Assembly: GCF_007845635.1 (NCBI RefSeq)
Contig: NZ_SELG01000037.1
Coordinates: 1-64,000, forward strand
DNA from: Apibacter muscae
GTDB taxonomy: Bacteria > Bacteroidota > Bacteroidia > Flavobacteriales > Weeksellaceae
Length of the DNA stretch: 64,000 bases
Reading direction: 5' to 3'
Shown: in pieces, positions 37,604 to 46,790 of the stretch
Layout of the letters: each line of letters begins with the position of its first letter
Numbering within the stretch: position 1 is the stretch's first letter
Program-made: the position numbers and the translations under genes
Notes under the pieces: model-generated
The model's input: only the letters and a program-made list of their open reading frames with translations
Databases searched by the model: none
Told to the model about the DNA's origin: nothing

Positions 37604-39019
37604 CTATTTTTGTTTTAAGTTTAAATTTTTTGCTAATTCTTTCATATATTGAAAAGAACTTTCATAATCGTTCTTTATAATTCCTTCCAATATAGCTTCT
37701 TTAATTTTTTCTTTTATAATTCCAATTTGTTTACCTTCTTGTATTTCATAATTATCCATGATAATATTTCCGGTTATAGGGGGTTGAAAATTTCTAACCT
37801 TATCCTTATCTTCAACTTCTTTAATTTTTCTTTCTACATAGTCAAAATTCTTTTTAAATTTTTCTTGCTTTTTTTTATTTTTAGTGGTAATATCTGCATT
37901 GCATAGTAAAAAAAGATCCTCGAGTTCGTCCCCCATATCAAATAATAATCTTCTTAATGCACTATCTGAGGCATCATCGGTTACTAAAGAGATAGGGCGA
38001 GAGCTAAATTTTACTAATTTTTGAACGTATTTTAATGGTTCCCCTAATGGTAGCTTTAATCTTTTAAAAATAGTTACAACCATTTTACTTCCTACAAACT
38101 CATGAGAATGAAATGTCCACCCAATTTTCTTATCAAATCTTTTGGTCGGAGCTTTTCCTATATCATGTAAAAGTGCCGCCCATCTAAGCCATAAATGGTC
38201 TGTATATTTACTGATATTATCTACAACCTCTAAAGTATGAAAAAAATTATCTTTATGTTTTTGTCCTTCAATTTCTTCAATTCCCTGAAGATTGGTTAAT
38301 TCAGGTAAAAATCTTTGTAACAATTCTGCTTCATATAATAATTTTAAACCTATACTTGGCTGAGGAGACATTAAAATTTTATTGAATTCATCTGCGATTC
38401 TTTCTTTAGATATAATATCAAAACGATGGGCATTATTAATTATGGATTGAAATGAATTTTTTTCTATTTCAAAATTTAATTGAGTTGCAAATCGTATAGC
38501 TCTAATCATCCTCAATGGATCGTCTGAATAGGTAATATCAGGGTTTAAAGGAGTTCTTAGAATTTTATTTCTCAAATCTTGCAATCCATCAAATGGATCT
38601 ATAAGAGCACCATAATCTTCTTGATTTAAACTTATAGCCAATGCATTAATTGTGAAATCTCTTCTATTCTGGTCATCCTCAAGTGTACCTTCTTCAATAA
38701 AAGGTTTTCGACTATCCGGCGAATAGCTTTCTTTTCTAGCTCCTACAAATTCTAGATCGTAATCTTTTAACTTAATCATGGCTGTTCCAAACCTTTTAAA
38801 AAAAGAAACTTTAGGTTTAGGAGAAAGTTCTAATGAAAGTGCCTCAGCTAAGTCTATACCGCTACCCTCTGTAACAACATCTATATCTTTAGGATTATTT
38901 CTCTCTAGTAAGAAATCTCTAACAAATCCTCCGATAACATAAGTTTTTTGTTTTTTAAGATCTGCTAGTTTAGAGATCTCCCTAAAAATAGGATTTTGTA
39001 GAGCCTGACTTAAATTCAT
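37604..39019 (-). CDS. cca: CCA tRNA nucleotidyltransferase with HD domain
   Basis: A 471-residue enzyme that adds or repairs the CCA end of tRNAs. The nucleotidyltransferase head has VIGGFVRDFLLERNNPKDID (residues about 28-48) and the tRNA-binding RRDFTINAL motif. An HD phosphohydrolase domain follows (HDIGKAPTKRF), as in Bacteroidota and E. coli long forms. The tRNA in this window encodes no CCA, so the enzyme is needed. Poly(A) polymerase is a less likely alternative. It is followed by the pRiA4b-type gene, 15 bases away. Confidence 0.93.
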   Translation of the reverse strand: MNLSQALQNPIFREISKLADLKKQKTYVIGGFVRDFLLERNNPKDIDVVTEGSGIDLAEALSLELSPKPKVSFFKRFGTAMIKLKDYDLEFVGARKESYSPDSRKPFIEEGTLEDDQNRRDFTINALAISLNQEDYGALIDPFDGLQDLRNKILRTPLNPDITYSDDPLRMIRAIRFATQLNFEIEKNSFQSIINNAHRFDIISKERIADEFNKILMSPQPSIGLKLLYEAELLQRFLPELTNLQGIEEIEGQKHKDNFFHTLEVVDNISKYTDHLWLRWAALLHDIGKAPTKRFDKKIGWTFHSHEFVGSKMVVTIFKRLKLPLGEPLKYVQKLVKFSSRPISLVTDDASDSALRRLLFDMGDELEDLFLLCNADITTKNKKKQEKFKKNFDYVERKIKEVEDKDKVRNFQPPITGNIIMDNYEIQEGKQIGIIKEKIKEAILEGIIKNDYESSFQYMKELAKNLNLKQK

Positions 39020-39034
39020 TAAATATAAATATTG

Positions 39035-39598
39035 TTATTGTCTTATTACGGTTACTTTATTATTTGGTGTTAATTTAATTATAGATGAACCACTATATAT
39101 ACAATCGTCTTCATGTCGCAAATTTATTATATAATCAACATCCTCCAAAATTTTATGATTGATTGCTGAAAAATTTTTTGGAGACTTTTCTCCACTTAGA
39201 TTTGCGGATGTTGAAACTAGCGGTTTATTTAATTTGGATATAAGTTTTTTACAAAAAAAATCTTTGGTCAATCGGATACCTACAGTATTATCCTCAGAAA
39301 TAATACTCTTGGGTAATTTTTTAGGATTTTCATAAACAATGGTTAATGGCTTTTCTGAATAATCCATTAAATCCCAAGCCAACGTGGGTACTTCAACATA
39401 TTCTTGCAATCGTCTTTCAGATTCAACCAACAATATTAAATTTTTCTCTTTGGTTCGTTGTTTAATTTTAAATATTTTTTCAACAGCTTTTTCATTAGTA
39501 GCATCACAACCTATGCCCCAAATTGTGTCTGTTGGATAAAGAATGATCCCTCCATCCTGCATAACCTGTACTGCTTTTTGAATTTCCTCTTGTTCCAT
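39035..39598 (-). CDS. tsaC: L-threonylcarbamoyladenylate synthase (Sua5/YrdC family)
   Basis: A 187-residue enzyme that makes threonylcarbamoyl-AMP for the t6A modification of tRNAs reading ANN codons. The motifs YPTDTIWGIGCDATNEKAVE, IFKIKQRTKEKNLILLV and VSTSANLSG are those of the YrdC fold. Size matches the single-domain form. It lies 15 bases upstream of the cca gene on the same strand, grouping two tRNA-maturation enzymes. Confidence 0.93.
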   Translation of the reverse strand: MEQEEIQKAVQVMQDGGIILYPTDTIWGIGCDATNEKAVEKIFKIKQRTKEKNLILLVESERRLQEYVEVPTLAWDLMDYSEKPLTIVYENPKKLPKSIISEDNTVGIRLTKDFFCKKLISKLNKPLVSTSANLSGEKSPKNFSAINHKILEDVDYIINLRHEDDCIYSGSSIIKLTPNNKVTVIRQ

Positions 39599-39725
39599 AT
39601 TAATTTAAAATTGTTGCAAATATATATAAGGAAATAATTTACAATTTAAAATTTTAAAAAAAATTATAGCGAAAAGTGATTTTAATTAAAATCATAGAGG
39701 GTTAAAAAGTGCTATAAATAATTGG

Positions 39726-39752
39726 TTGACATAAAATAGTCTGTTATATTTG
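39726..39752 (+). promoter_or_regulatory. Promoter of secDF
   Basis: TTGAC at 39726-39730 (with another TTG at 39722) and TATATTTG at 39745-39752, about 43 bases before the start codon, in the Bacteroidota pattern. Confidence 0.6.
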
Positions 39753-39795
39753 CAAACTTAATGTTAAATAGACACATATCTCATAAACTAAATCG

Positions 39796-42663
39796 ATGAA
39801 AGGAAAAGGACTTGTCAAATTTTTTGCAATTGCTTTGGCTATAATTTGCTTAATTGAATTATTACCTACAATTTATGTTAATCTTTTAGAATCTAGAGCT
39901 GAAAAAAATTCTAAAGGTGATGAAACAAAGAGAAAAGCTGAAATTGAAAAATTAGCAAAAGACACTTTAAATTTAGGTATAGTCAAAATGGACTATCAAA
40001 GTGCTAAAGAAAAAGAAATTAAATTGGGACTTGATTTAAAGGGAGGATTAAACCTTCTTTTAGAGATTTCTGAGAAAGACTTATTAGTAGATTTGGCTGA
40101 TAATACTGAAAACACAGTGTTTAACAAAGCCATTGAAATTGCTTCATCAGAAGCTAGCACTTCCAATAATACTTTCACTCAAAATTTCTTTAAGGCTTTT
40201 CAAAAAGCAAAACAAGAATTAGGTCAACCCGATTTAAAATTGTCCTCTCCTGAAATATTTGGTACAAAAGAACTATCTGGGGTAATTCAACATAACACCA
40301 GTGATTCTGAGGTTGAAAAATATATTACCAGTAGCATAGAATCTAAAGTTTCTAACGCTATAGATATAATTAGAACTCGTATTACTAAACTAAAAATTGA
40401 TGAGCCTAATATTTCCAGAGTTCCTGGCACAGGTAGAATTCTTGTTGAATTGCCTGGAGTTACAGATACCGATCGGGTAAAAAATTTATTACAAACTTCT
40501 GCAAGGCTTGAGTTTTGGGAGGTGGTTGAAAAATCTTCTGCATGGAATATGTTAACGTATATTAACCTAAAAGCTGCCGATAAGCAATTAATGGGAAAGC
40601 TAATTCAAGCACCAAATTCCACTGCAGTTGCTCTGGCTAAATTAAGTGATACAGCTACCATTAATCGTATTATAAATTCTGATAAAGCTAAAAATATCCT
40701 ACGTTATAATAAATTATTATGGTCTTCCGAGCCTGATTCTAATAATTTACTTGAATTGTATGCCATTAAAGGTACGCGTAATAATAAAGCCCCATTGGTT
40801 GGAGCTGTTAGTGATGCACAACTAACTTTTGATCAATTTAATCGGATTCAAATTGCTATGCAAATGGGGCCTGAGAGTTCCATTGAATGGAAAAAGTTAA
40901 CGGAAAAAAATGCTCCTAAACCTGGAGAGCCATCAGGCAAACCTATTGCAGTTGTTTTGGATGATATAGTTTATACTGCACCAGTTGTAAATTCTGTAAT
41001 TCCTAACGGTCAATCTGTAATTAGTGGGAATTATTCAGAACAAAAAGCCAGTGACTTGGTTGATGTTTTAAAAGCTGGTAATCTTCCAGCGAAGGCAAAT
41101 ATTTTACAGTCAGAGGTTGTTGGTCCTACCCTAGGGCAGCAATCCATTACTAATGGATTAATTTCAATTTTAGTTTCTTACATTTTTATATTGATATGGA
41201 TGGTATTTTATTACGGCAAAGCAGGTATCTATGCCAACATCGCTCTAGTTATAAATCTGTTCTATTTAATAGGAATCATGGCTTCCTGGGGATCTGTACT
41301 AACACTACCCGGTATCGCCGGTATAGTTCTTTCTATGGCTATGGCCGTAGATGCTAATATTATTATATTTGAACGTATTAAGGAGGAATTAAGAAAAGGT
41401 AAACCTTTGAAACAAGCCTTTATAGAAGGTCAAAAACATGCTTTAGCTGCTATTATCGACGGTAATTTAACTACTTTAATTGTAGGTTGTGTATTATTGT
41501 TTAGCACTGGTCCTATTAAAGGTTTTGCCGTTACATTAGTTATTGGTATATTCTGTACTCTATTCACAGCAATTTTTATTACAGGAATGCTAATCTATGG
41601 AGCAATGGAGAAAGGACAGCAATTTTCTTTAACAACTAAATTCACTAAGAATTGGTTTACGAATGTGAATTATAAATGGATGGAAAAAAGAAAATTGGCT
41701 TATATCTTCTCTTTAATACTTATGGTTGTAGCTTTAATATCTATTTTTACCAAAGGTTTTGATAAAGGTGTAGATTATACAGGCGGTAGAACCTATGTTA
41801 TTAAATTAAATAAAGAAATTCATCCTGAAGTTGTTTCTGAATCTTTAGAAAAAATCTTTACTGTCGGTGGTGAATCAAGTAATATAAATGCTAAACAATA
41901 TGGTGGCAAAGACCAATTAAGGATTACAACTAAGTATGGATTAGGAGACAATAACCCTAACATTGATCTTAGCATTCGAGAAAAATTGTACACAGGTCTT
42001 AAAGAATATTTACCTAAAGGATATTCTAAAGAAGAATTTATTAATGGTTCTCCTTACGGAATTCAATCGTCATCAGAAGTTGGACCTACTGTAGCCAGTG
42101 GTATCGTTAAAAATGGTATTATAGCCGTTTCAATTGCTCTGGCTGGGATATTTATATACATCTTGGTTAGATTTAAAAATTGGCAAATGTCTACTGGTGC
42201 TGTAGTGGCTCTTTTCCATGATGCTGTAATTGTTATGGGAGCTTTTTCAGTGTTAAGCTGGTTAAAAATTATACCATTCTCTGTAGAAATAGACCAATCA
42301 TTCATTGCAGCCATTTTAACTATTATTGGGTATTCAATTAATGATACAGTGATTGTATTCGATAGGATTAGAGAAAACAAAAACCTTAATTTAGCTCGTT
42401 CAATGACACTTGAAGAACTTTATAACGATGCTATTAATCATACCTTAGGAAGAACTATAAATACAGGTATATCTACCATTATGGTTACTGTAATCATCTT
42501 CCTTTTTGGGGGTGAAAGTCTACAAGGATTTATGTTTGCTTTATTTTTAGGATTTACCTTTGGTATGTATTCATCTATATATATTGCGTCTTCTCTATCC
42601 TATGATTTAACTAGACGTACTTATGATCAAGCAAAAGCTAAACTAAAGGAGTCAGTCCTTTAA
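39796..42663 (+). CDS. secDF: Protein translocase SecDF (fused)
   Basis: A 955-residue fusion of SecD and SecF, which uses the proton gradient to pull proteins out of the SecYEG channel. The first membrane helix is at the N-terminus. The SecD periplasmic domain begins with LDLKGGLNLLLEIS, and the central helices contain AMAVDANIIIFERIKEELRK. The SecF half follows with GVDYTGGRTYVIK and the matching helices (IGYSINDTVIVFDRIREN). The fusion is the normal Bacteroidota form. It is a single-gene unit with promoter and terminator. Confidence 0.97.
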   Translation: MKGKGLVKFFAIALAIICLIELLPTIYVNLLESRAEKNSKGDETKRKAEIEKLAKDTLNLGIVKMDYQSAKEKEIKLGLDLKGGLNLLLEISEKDLLVDLADNTENTVFNKAIEIASSEASTSNNTFTQNFFKAFQKAKQELGQPDLKLSSPEIFGTKELSGVIQHNTSDSEVEKYITSSIESKVSNAIDIIRTRITKLKIDEPNISRVPGTGRILVELPGVTDTDRVKNLLQTSARLEFWEVVEKSSAWNMLTYINLKAADKQLMGKLIQAPNSTAVALAKLSDTATINRIINSDKAKNILRYNKLLWSSEPDSNNLLELYAIKGTRNNKAPLVGAVSDAQLTFDQFNRIQIAMQMGPESSIEWKKLTEKNAPKPGEPSGKPIAVVLDDIVYTAPVVNSVIPNGQSVISGNYSEQKASDLVDVLKAGNLPAKANILQSEVVGPTLGQQSITNGLISILVSYIFILIWMVFYYGKAGIYANIALVINLFYLIGIMASWGSVLTLPGIAGIVLSMAMAVDANIIIFERIKEELRKGKPLKQAFIEGQKHALAAIIDGNLTTLIVGCVLLFSTGPIKGFAVTLVIGIFCTLFTAIFITGMLIYGAMEKGQQFSLTTKFTKNWFTNVNYKWMEKRKLAYIFSLILMVVALISIFTKGFDKGVDYTGGRTYVIKLNKEIHPEVVSESLEKIFTVGGESSNINAKQYGGKDQLRITTKYGLGDNNPNIDLSIREKLYTGLKEYLPKGYSKEEFINGSPYGIQSSSEVGPTVASGIVKNGIIAVSIALAGIFIYILVRFKNWQMSTGAVVALFHDAVIVMGAFSVLSWLKIIPFSVEIDQSFIAAILTIIGYSINDTVIVFDRIRENKNLNLARSMTLEELYNDAINHTLGRTINTGISTIMVTVIIFLFGGESLQGFMFALFLGFTFGMYSSIYIASSLSYDLTRRTYDQAKAKLKESVL

Positions 42664-42680
42664 ACACAAACAATTAAAAT

Positions 42681-42714
42681 AAAAAAAGAGTCTTTATAAA
42701 GACTCTTTTTTTAT
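42681..42714 (+). terminator. Terminator of secDF
   Basis: AAAAGAGTCTTTATAAAGACTCTTTT-type hairpin (stem centred at 42697) with a T-run behind it on the plus strand and a matching A-run in front. Confidence 0.85.
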
Positions 42715-42775
42715 TTTAATTAATAATATTGATCAAAATTAAATTGGTACTTTTGTATTCATTAAATGATATATT

Positions 42776-43069
42776 GTGAGCTTTGGAGAAATATTAGTAA
42801 TCTTGTTAATAGCAGTTCTTATTTTTGGGCCTGACAAGATCCCTGAAATAGCTAGAGGATTAGGACAAGGAGTTAGAGCTATGAAAGATGCTACTGATAG
42901 CATAAAAAAAGAGGTGATGTCTCATGTTGACACCGATGATTCCTTTAAAGAAATTGAAGAAGAAATTAAAGACACTAAGAAAACCATAGATGATTCTATT
43001 AAAGAAGCAAACAAAAATGTTAATGATTTCTTTGATGATACTTTTGATGGCCCCATAAAAAGAACTTAA
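42776..43069 (+). CDS. tatA: Twin-arginine translocase subunit TatA/TatE
   Basis: A 97-residue protein: one membrane helix (FGEILVILLIAVLIFGPDKI), the amphipathic helix with PEIARGLGQGVRAMKDA, and an acidic tail. The start is GTG at 42776; an ATG nearby is out of frame. It forms the pore-like component that exports folded proteins. tatC is not in the window. The stop shares a base with the start of the next gene (TAATG). Confidence 0.92.
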   Translation: MSFGEILVILLIAVLIFGPDKIPEIARGLGQGVRAMKDATDSIKKEVMSHVDTDDSFKEIEEEIKDTKKTIDDSIKEANKNVNDFFDDTFDGPIKRT

Positions 43070-43638
43070 TGGATCGTATTGTTTATTGGGATGAAAAACT
43101 TTTTTTATACCTGAATCATTTAGGTAGCTCTAGTTATGATAAATTCTGGTTATTTTTAACCGACGAATATTACTGGATTCCTGTATATATAATTCTTATA
43201 ATTATAATTTTTGAAAAATTTGGTTTAAAAAAATCAATCATAATACTTATAACCATTGGATTAATGATTGCTTCTACGGACAATATTGCTTCATTATTCA
43301 AATACTGGGTTCAAAGACCTAGACCATGTAGAAACCCTGAACTAGATGGATTGTTTCGGCTAGTTATTGAAAATTGTAAAGGGAATTATTGTTTCTTCTC
43401 TGCTCATGCTGCCAGCACATTTGCGTTAGCATTTTACTTATCAAAATTATTTTATGCAAAACATAAGTATACCCCTTATTTATTTTTTTTATGGGCTATA
43501 CTAGTCTCATACAGTAGAATTTATGTGGGTGTGCATTTCCCTTTAGATATTATAACTGGTGCTATTTTTGGGCTTCTTATAGGTTGGTTCTATAATAAAA
43601 TCTTAACCTATATATTTACTAAATATCGATTAAACTAA
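43069..43638 (+). CDS. PAP2-family membrane phosphatase
   Basis: A 189-residue integral membrane phosphatase. The three catalytic motifs are present: KYWVQRPRP (KX6RP), FFSAHAAS (PSGH-like) and SRIYVGVHFPLD (SRX5HX3D). Such proteins dephosphorylate undecaprenyl pyrophosphate or phosphatidic or lipid A phosphates. Which lipid is used here cannot be told. It is translationally coupled to tatA. Confidence 0.9.
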   Translation: MDRIVYWDEKLFLYLNHLGSSSYDKFWLFLTDEYYWIPVYIILIIIIFEKFGLKKSIIILITIGLMIASTDNIASLFKYWVQRPRPCRNPELDGLFRLVIENCKGNYCFFSAHAASTFALAFYLSKLFYAKHKYTPYLFFLWAILVSYSRIYVGVHFPLDIITGAIFGLLIGWFYNKILTYIFTKYRLN

Positions 43639-43667
43639 ATATCATAATCTATTATATTGAGTTAAAA

Positions 43668-45086
43668 TTAAATAAGTTTAGAAAAAATCTTGATCCCTTC
43701 TTCTAGTTGACTTTTAGAAATAGTTCCATAACTGAGTCTAATTCCATTCACTATTGTATTATACCCATAATGGTCTGGAGTTATTATTTTTATTCCTCTT
43801 TGTTGTAAATGAATATCTAGTTCTTTCCAATTTATATTTTTTAAAGGAATTATCCAATAAGCCAATCCTCCGTTAGGCGTATCAAAAGTTATTTTATCTT
43901 TTAAATATTTATTTAATAAATATTCTGTAAAATCTCTCTTATTTTTATAATAAGAAATTGCCTTTTTTAAATACCTTCTTATAGTTCCTTCTTGAATTAA
44001 TTGCAAAACAGCTTGCTCCATAATACTATCCCCTTGTATATCAATAATTTTCCTCAATTCTCCTACCTTAGATATTAACTTTAAATGGTTACTTACTAAG
44101 TAACCTATTCTTAAAGCCGGTGAAATTATTTTACTCATTGTACCTATGTACACAAAGTTTTTCAATTCTTTGTAACTAGATAAAGGTAATAATGGACGAT
44201 AATCAAAATGAAATTCATGGTCATAGTCATCTTCAATAATGGTAAAACTGTATTGATTCGACAATTGTATTAAAGACAGCCGCCTTTCAAGGCTTAGAGA
44301 TACTGTAGTCGGAAATTGATGATGTGAAGTAACAAATACTGCTTTAACCTTAATTCCATTTTCCAAGTTTCTTTTTAAAGATTCAACATTCATTCCCTGT
44401 TTATCTACTTCAATTGATAAAAGCTTTGCACCAGCATTTTTAAAGGTTTTCCAAGCTAAAGGATATCCCGGATTTTCAATTGCTACGATATCTCCTTTTT
44501 TAAGCATACATTGAGAAACTAAGTATAAAGCCATTTGGCTACCTCTAGTGATGCATATATTTTTATCATTTACCTGCATACCACGTTGAAAATTTAACAT
44601 TGATGCTATTTCATTTCTAAATTCATTACTTCCTAACTCACTTTCGTAACCCATGATTTGCCAACGTGATTGACTATTAAAAATTTGACGGTAAGCTCTT
44701 GCAAGTTCATTGATAGGTGCAATATCTCTATCTGGATAGCCACCTTCAAAACTTATATTCAATGTATGCTTAGGCAATCCACCAATATCTTTTGAAACGC
44801 TATTTATATTCCCTTTTTGTAATATAGGAAGTTTACTATTAACAAAAGTTCCTTTCCTATCCTGTGTTACTAACCACTCTTCACTAAGCAATACATTATA
44901 GGCTTCTACAATAGTATTTCGATTTAATTTTAAATCTTCTGCAAGTTTTCTAGTTCCTGGTAAGGCAGTTCCTTCTTTTAATCTACCGGAACGTATATCG
45001 GAAATAATAGCATCTGCAATTTGTAAATAAATTGCTTTTTTTGATTGAGATTTTATATCTAATTGTAATTTCCAAGGTCTTAACAT
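43668..45086 (-). CDS. pdxR: MocR-type regulator, probable PdxR
   Basis: A 472-residue fusion: GntR-type winged helix (residues about 12-75; ADAIISDIRSGRLKEGTALP, GTRKLAEDLKLNRNTIVEAY) and an aminotransferase-like domain (TRGSQMALYLVSQCMLKKGD; Lys region TMSKIISPALRIGY). MocR proteins sense PLP through this domain. The gene is divergent from pdxS, and the gap holds repeated TATCATTTAC motifs, so it is very probably the activator of pdxS-pdxT and its own repressor. An independent GABA-type regulator is less likely. Confidence 0.88.
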   Translation of the reverse strand: MLRPWKLQLDIKSQSKKAIYLQIADAIISDIRSGRLKEGTALPGTRKLAEDLKLNRNTIVEAYNVLLSEEWLVTQDRKGTFVNSKLPILQKGNINSVSKDIGGLPKHTLNISFEGGYPDRDIAPINELARAYRQIFNSQSRWQIMGYESELGSNEFRNEIASMLNFQRGMQVNDKNICITRGSQMALYLVSQCMLKKGDIVAIENPGYPLAWKTFKNAGAKLLSIEVDKQGMNVESLKRNLENGIKVKAVFVTSHHQFPTTVSLSLERRLSLIQLSNQYSFTIIEDDYDHEFHFDYRPLLPLSSYKELKNFVYIGTMSKIISPALRIGYLVSNHLKLISKVGELRKIIDIQGDSIMEQAVLQLIQEGTIRRYLKKAISYYKNKRDFTEYLLNKYLKDKITFDTPNGGLAYWIIPLKNINWKELDIHLQQRGIKIITPDHYGYNTIVNGIRLSYGTISKSQLEEGIKIFSKLI

Positions 45087-45113
45087 CTGGACTAGTTATT
45101 TTTATAAAAACTG

Positions 45114-45168
45114 TATCATTTACACCCGCCAAATATACAATACATTTACGTTAAAATTTATCATTTAC
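45114..45168. promoter_or_regulatory. Direct repeats in the pdxR-pdxS gap (PdxR operator candidate)
   Basis: TATCATTTAC occurs at 45114-45123 and 45159-45168, with a related CATTTAC copy at 45143-45149. MocR regulators such as PdxR bind direct repeats in divergent promoter regions, so these are the natural candidate sites. Confidence 0.6.
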
Positions 45169-45209
45169 TTAATTTAAGAATTGTAGAATAATTTAAAAAA
45201 TAAATAACA

Positions 45210-46085
45210 ATGACAGAATCTAGACTAGAATTAAACAAAAATTTAGCTCAAATGCTAAAAGGTGGGGTTATAATGGACGTTTCAACACCAGAACAAGCGA
45301 AAATAGCTGAAGCTTGTGGTGCATGTGCCGTAATGGCTTTAGAAAGAATTCCAGCAGATATTAGAGCTGTGGGCGGAGTTTCTAGAATGAGCGATCCTAA
45401 GATGATAAAAGGTATACAAAACGCTGTTAGTATTCCTGTAATGGCTAAAATTAGAATTGGTCACTTTGTTGAAGCACAAATTCTAGAGGCACTAGAAATA
45501 GATTATATTGATGAGAGTGAAGTGTTAACTCCAGCCGATGATAAATATCACGTAAATAAAACCAAGTTTCAAGTTCCTTTTGTTTGTGGAGCAAAAAACT
45601 TAGGAGAAGCTTTAAGAAGAATACAAGAAGGAGCAGCTATGATCCGTTCAAAAGGAGAACCAGGAACTGGAGATGTTGTACAAGCAGTCAGACATTTAAG
45701 GGCTATGAATGAAGAAATTCGACTTATAAAAGGTATGCAGGAAGATGAATTGTTCCATAAAGCTAAAGAGTTACAAGTTTCTTATGATTTGGTTAAATAT
45801 GTTCATGAGAATGGAAAACTACCTGTCGTTAATTTTGCTGCAGGTGGAGTGGCAACTCCAGCCGATGCAGCTTTAATGATGCAACTTGGAGCAGAAGGAG
45901 TTTTTGTAGGATCTGGAATTTTTAAATCAGGAGATCCAGAAAAAAGAGCACAAGCCATTGTTAAAGCTGTAACTAATTACAACGACCCGAAAGTTTTACT
46001 TGAAATCTCTGAGGATTTAGGTGAAGCAATGGTAGGTATTAATGAGGCTGAAATAGAATTATTAATGGCTGAAAGAGGTAAATAA
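45210..46085 (+). CDS. pdxS: Pyridoxal 5'-phosphate synthase, lyase subunit
   Basis: A 291-residue TIM-barrel subunit that builds PLP from ribose 5-phosphate, glyceraldehyde 3-phosphate and ammonia delivered by PdxT. The near-invariant stretches [37 protein letters not shown] and [19 protein letters not shown] (catalytic Lys) and [14 protein letters not shown] are all present. It is divergent from pdxR. pdxT follows after a strong hairpin. Confidence 0.98.
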   Translation: MTESRLELNKNLAQMLKGGVIMDVSTPEQAKIAEACGACAVMALERIPADIRAVGGVSRMSDPKMIKGIQNAVSIPVMAKIRIGHFVEAQILEALEIDYIDESEVLTPADDKYHVNKTKFQVPFVCGAKNLGEALRRIQEGAAMIRSKGEPGTGDVVQAVRHLRAMNEEIRLIKGMQEDELFHKAKELQVSYDLVKYVHENGKLPVVNFAAGGVATPADAALMMQLGAEGVFVGSGIFKSGDPEKRAQAIVKAVTNYNDPKVLLEISEDLGEAMVGINEAEIELLMAERGK

Positions 46086-46090
46086 TGACC

Positions 46091-46131
46091 TTAGATAATG
46101 GTTAATTATTATTTAATTAACCATTATCTAA
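46091..46131. repeat. 18-bp perfect hairpin between pdxS and pdxT
   Basis: Arms TTAGATAATGGTTAATTA (46091-46108) and its exact complement (46114-46131) with a 5-base loop. There is no T-run, so it is not a clear terminator. It starts five bases after the pdxS stop and could stabilise the pdxS message or slow read-through to pdxT. Confidence 0.7.
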
Positions 46132-46149
46132 ATAGATTTATTATAGAAA

Positions 46150-46719
46150 ATGAAAATAGGAGTATTAGCTTTACAAGGAGCATTTCTTGAGCATAAACAA
46201 AAATTATCCGAGATAAATATAGAATCTTTTGAAATTAGAAATAAAAAAGATCTTCAACAAGACATGCAGGGAATTATATTACCAGGAGGGGAAAGCACTG
46301 CCATTGGTAAATTATTAAAGGATTTAAATATGTTTGATAGTTTAAAAGGATTAATTTCCGATGGATTGCCTGCATTTGGCACTTGCGCTGGACTAATTTT
46401 GCTTGCAAAAAAAATTGAAGGTTGTGAAAATTCTCATCTAGGTTTAATGGATATTACTGCAAAAAGAAATGCTTATGGAAGGCAGCTAGGAAGTTTTTAT
46501 ACAGAATCTGAATTTGAGGGGATCGGTAAAATTCCAATGACTTTTATTAGAGCACCATATATTTCTAAAGTGGGTCCTAAAACAAATATATTATCTGTCG
46601 TTAACAATAAAATAGTTGCAGCCAAAGAAGATAATATGCTTGTTACATCTTTTCATCCAGAAATTACTTCATCCAATAGCGTTCATAATTATTTCATCCA
46701 GAATTTCTGCAAGTCATAA
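46150..46719 (+). CDS. pdxT: Pyridoxal 5'-phosphate synthase, glutaminase subunit
   Basis: A 189-residue class I glutaminase that feeds ammonia to Pdx[14 protein letters not shown] opens the protein, [13 protein letters not shown] binds glutamine, [13 protein letters not shown] carries the nucleophilic Cys, and SFHPEIT the His-Glu pair. Length is normal. Together with pdxS and the divergent regulator it forms a complete DXP-independent vitamin B6 module. Confidence 0.97.
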   Translation: MKIGVLALQGAFLEHKQKLSEINIESFEIRNKKDLQQDMQGIILPGGESTAIGKLLKDLNMFDSLKGLISDGLPAFGTCAGLILLAKKIEGCENSHLGLMDITAKRNAYGRQLGSFYTESEFEGIGKIPMTFIRAPYISKVGPKTNILSVVNNKIVAAKEDNMLVTSFHPEITSSNSVHNYFIQNFCKS

Positions 46720-46740
46720 AGATAAACTTTTATAAAGCTA

Positions 46741-46772
46741 AAAAAGGGAGATTAATAATCTCCCTTTTTTTT
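46741..46772. terminator. Shared terminator between pdxT and nuoN
   Basis: GGGAGATT (46746-46753) with complement AATCTCCC (46757-46764), flanked by A- and T-runs, so usable from both sides for the convergent genes. Confidence 0.85.
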
Positions 46773-46790
46773 GTATAATAAAATAATTTT

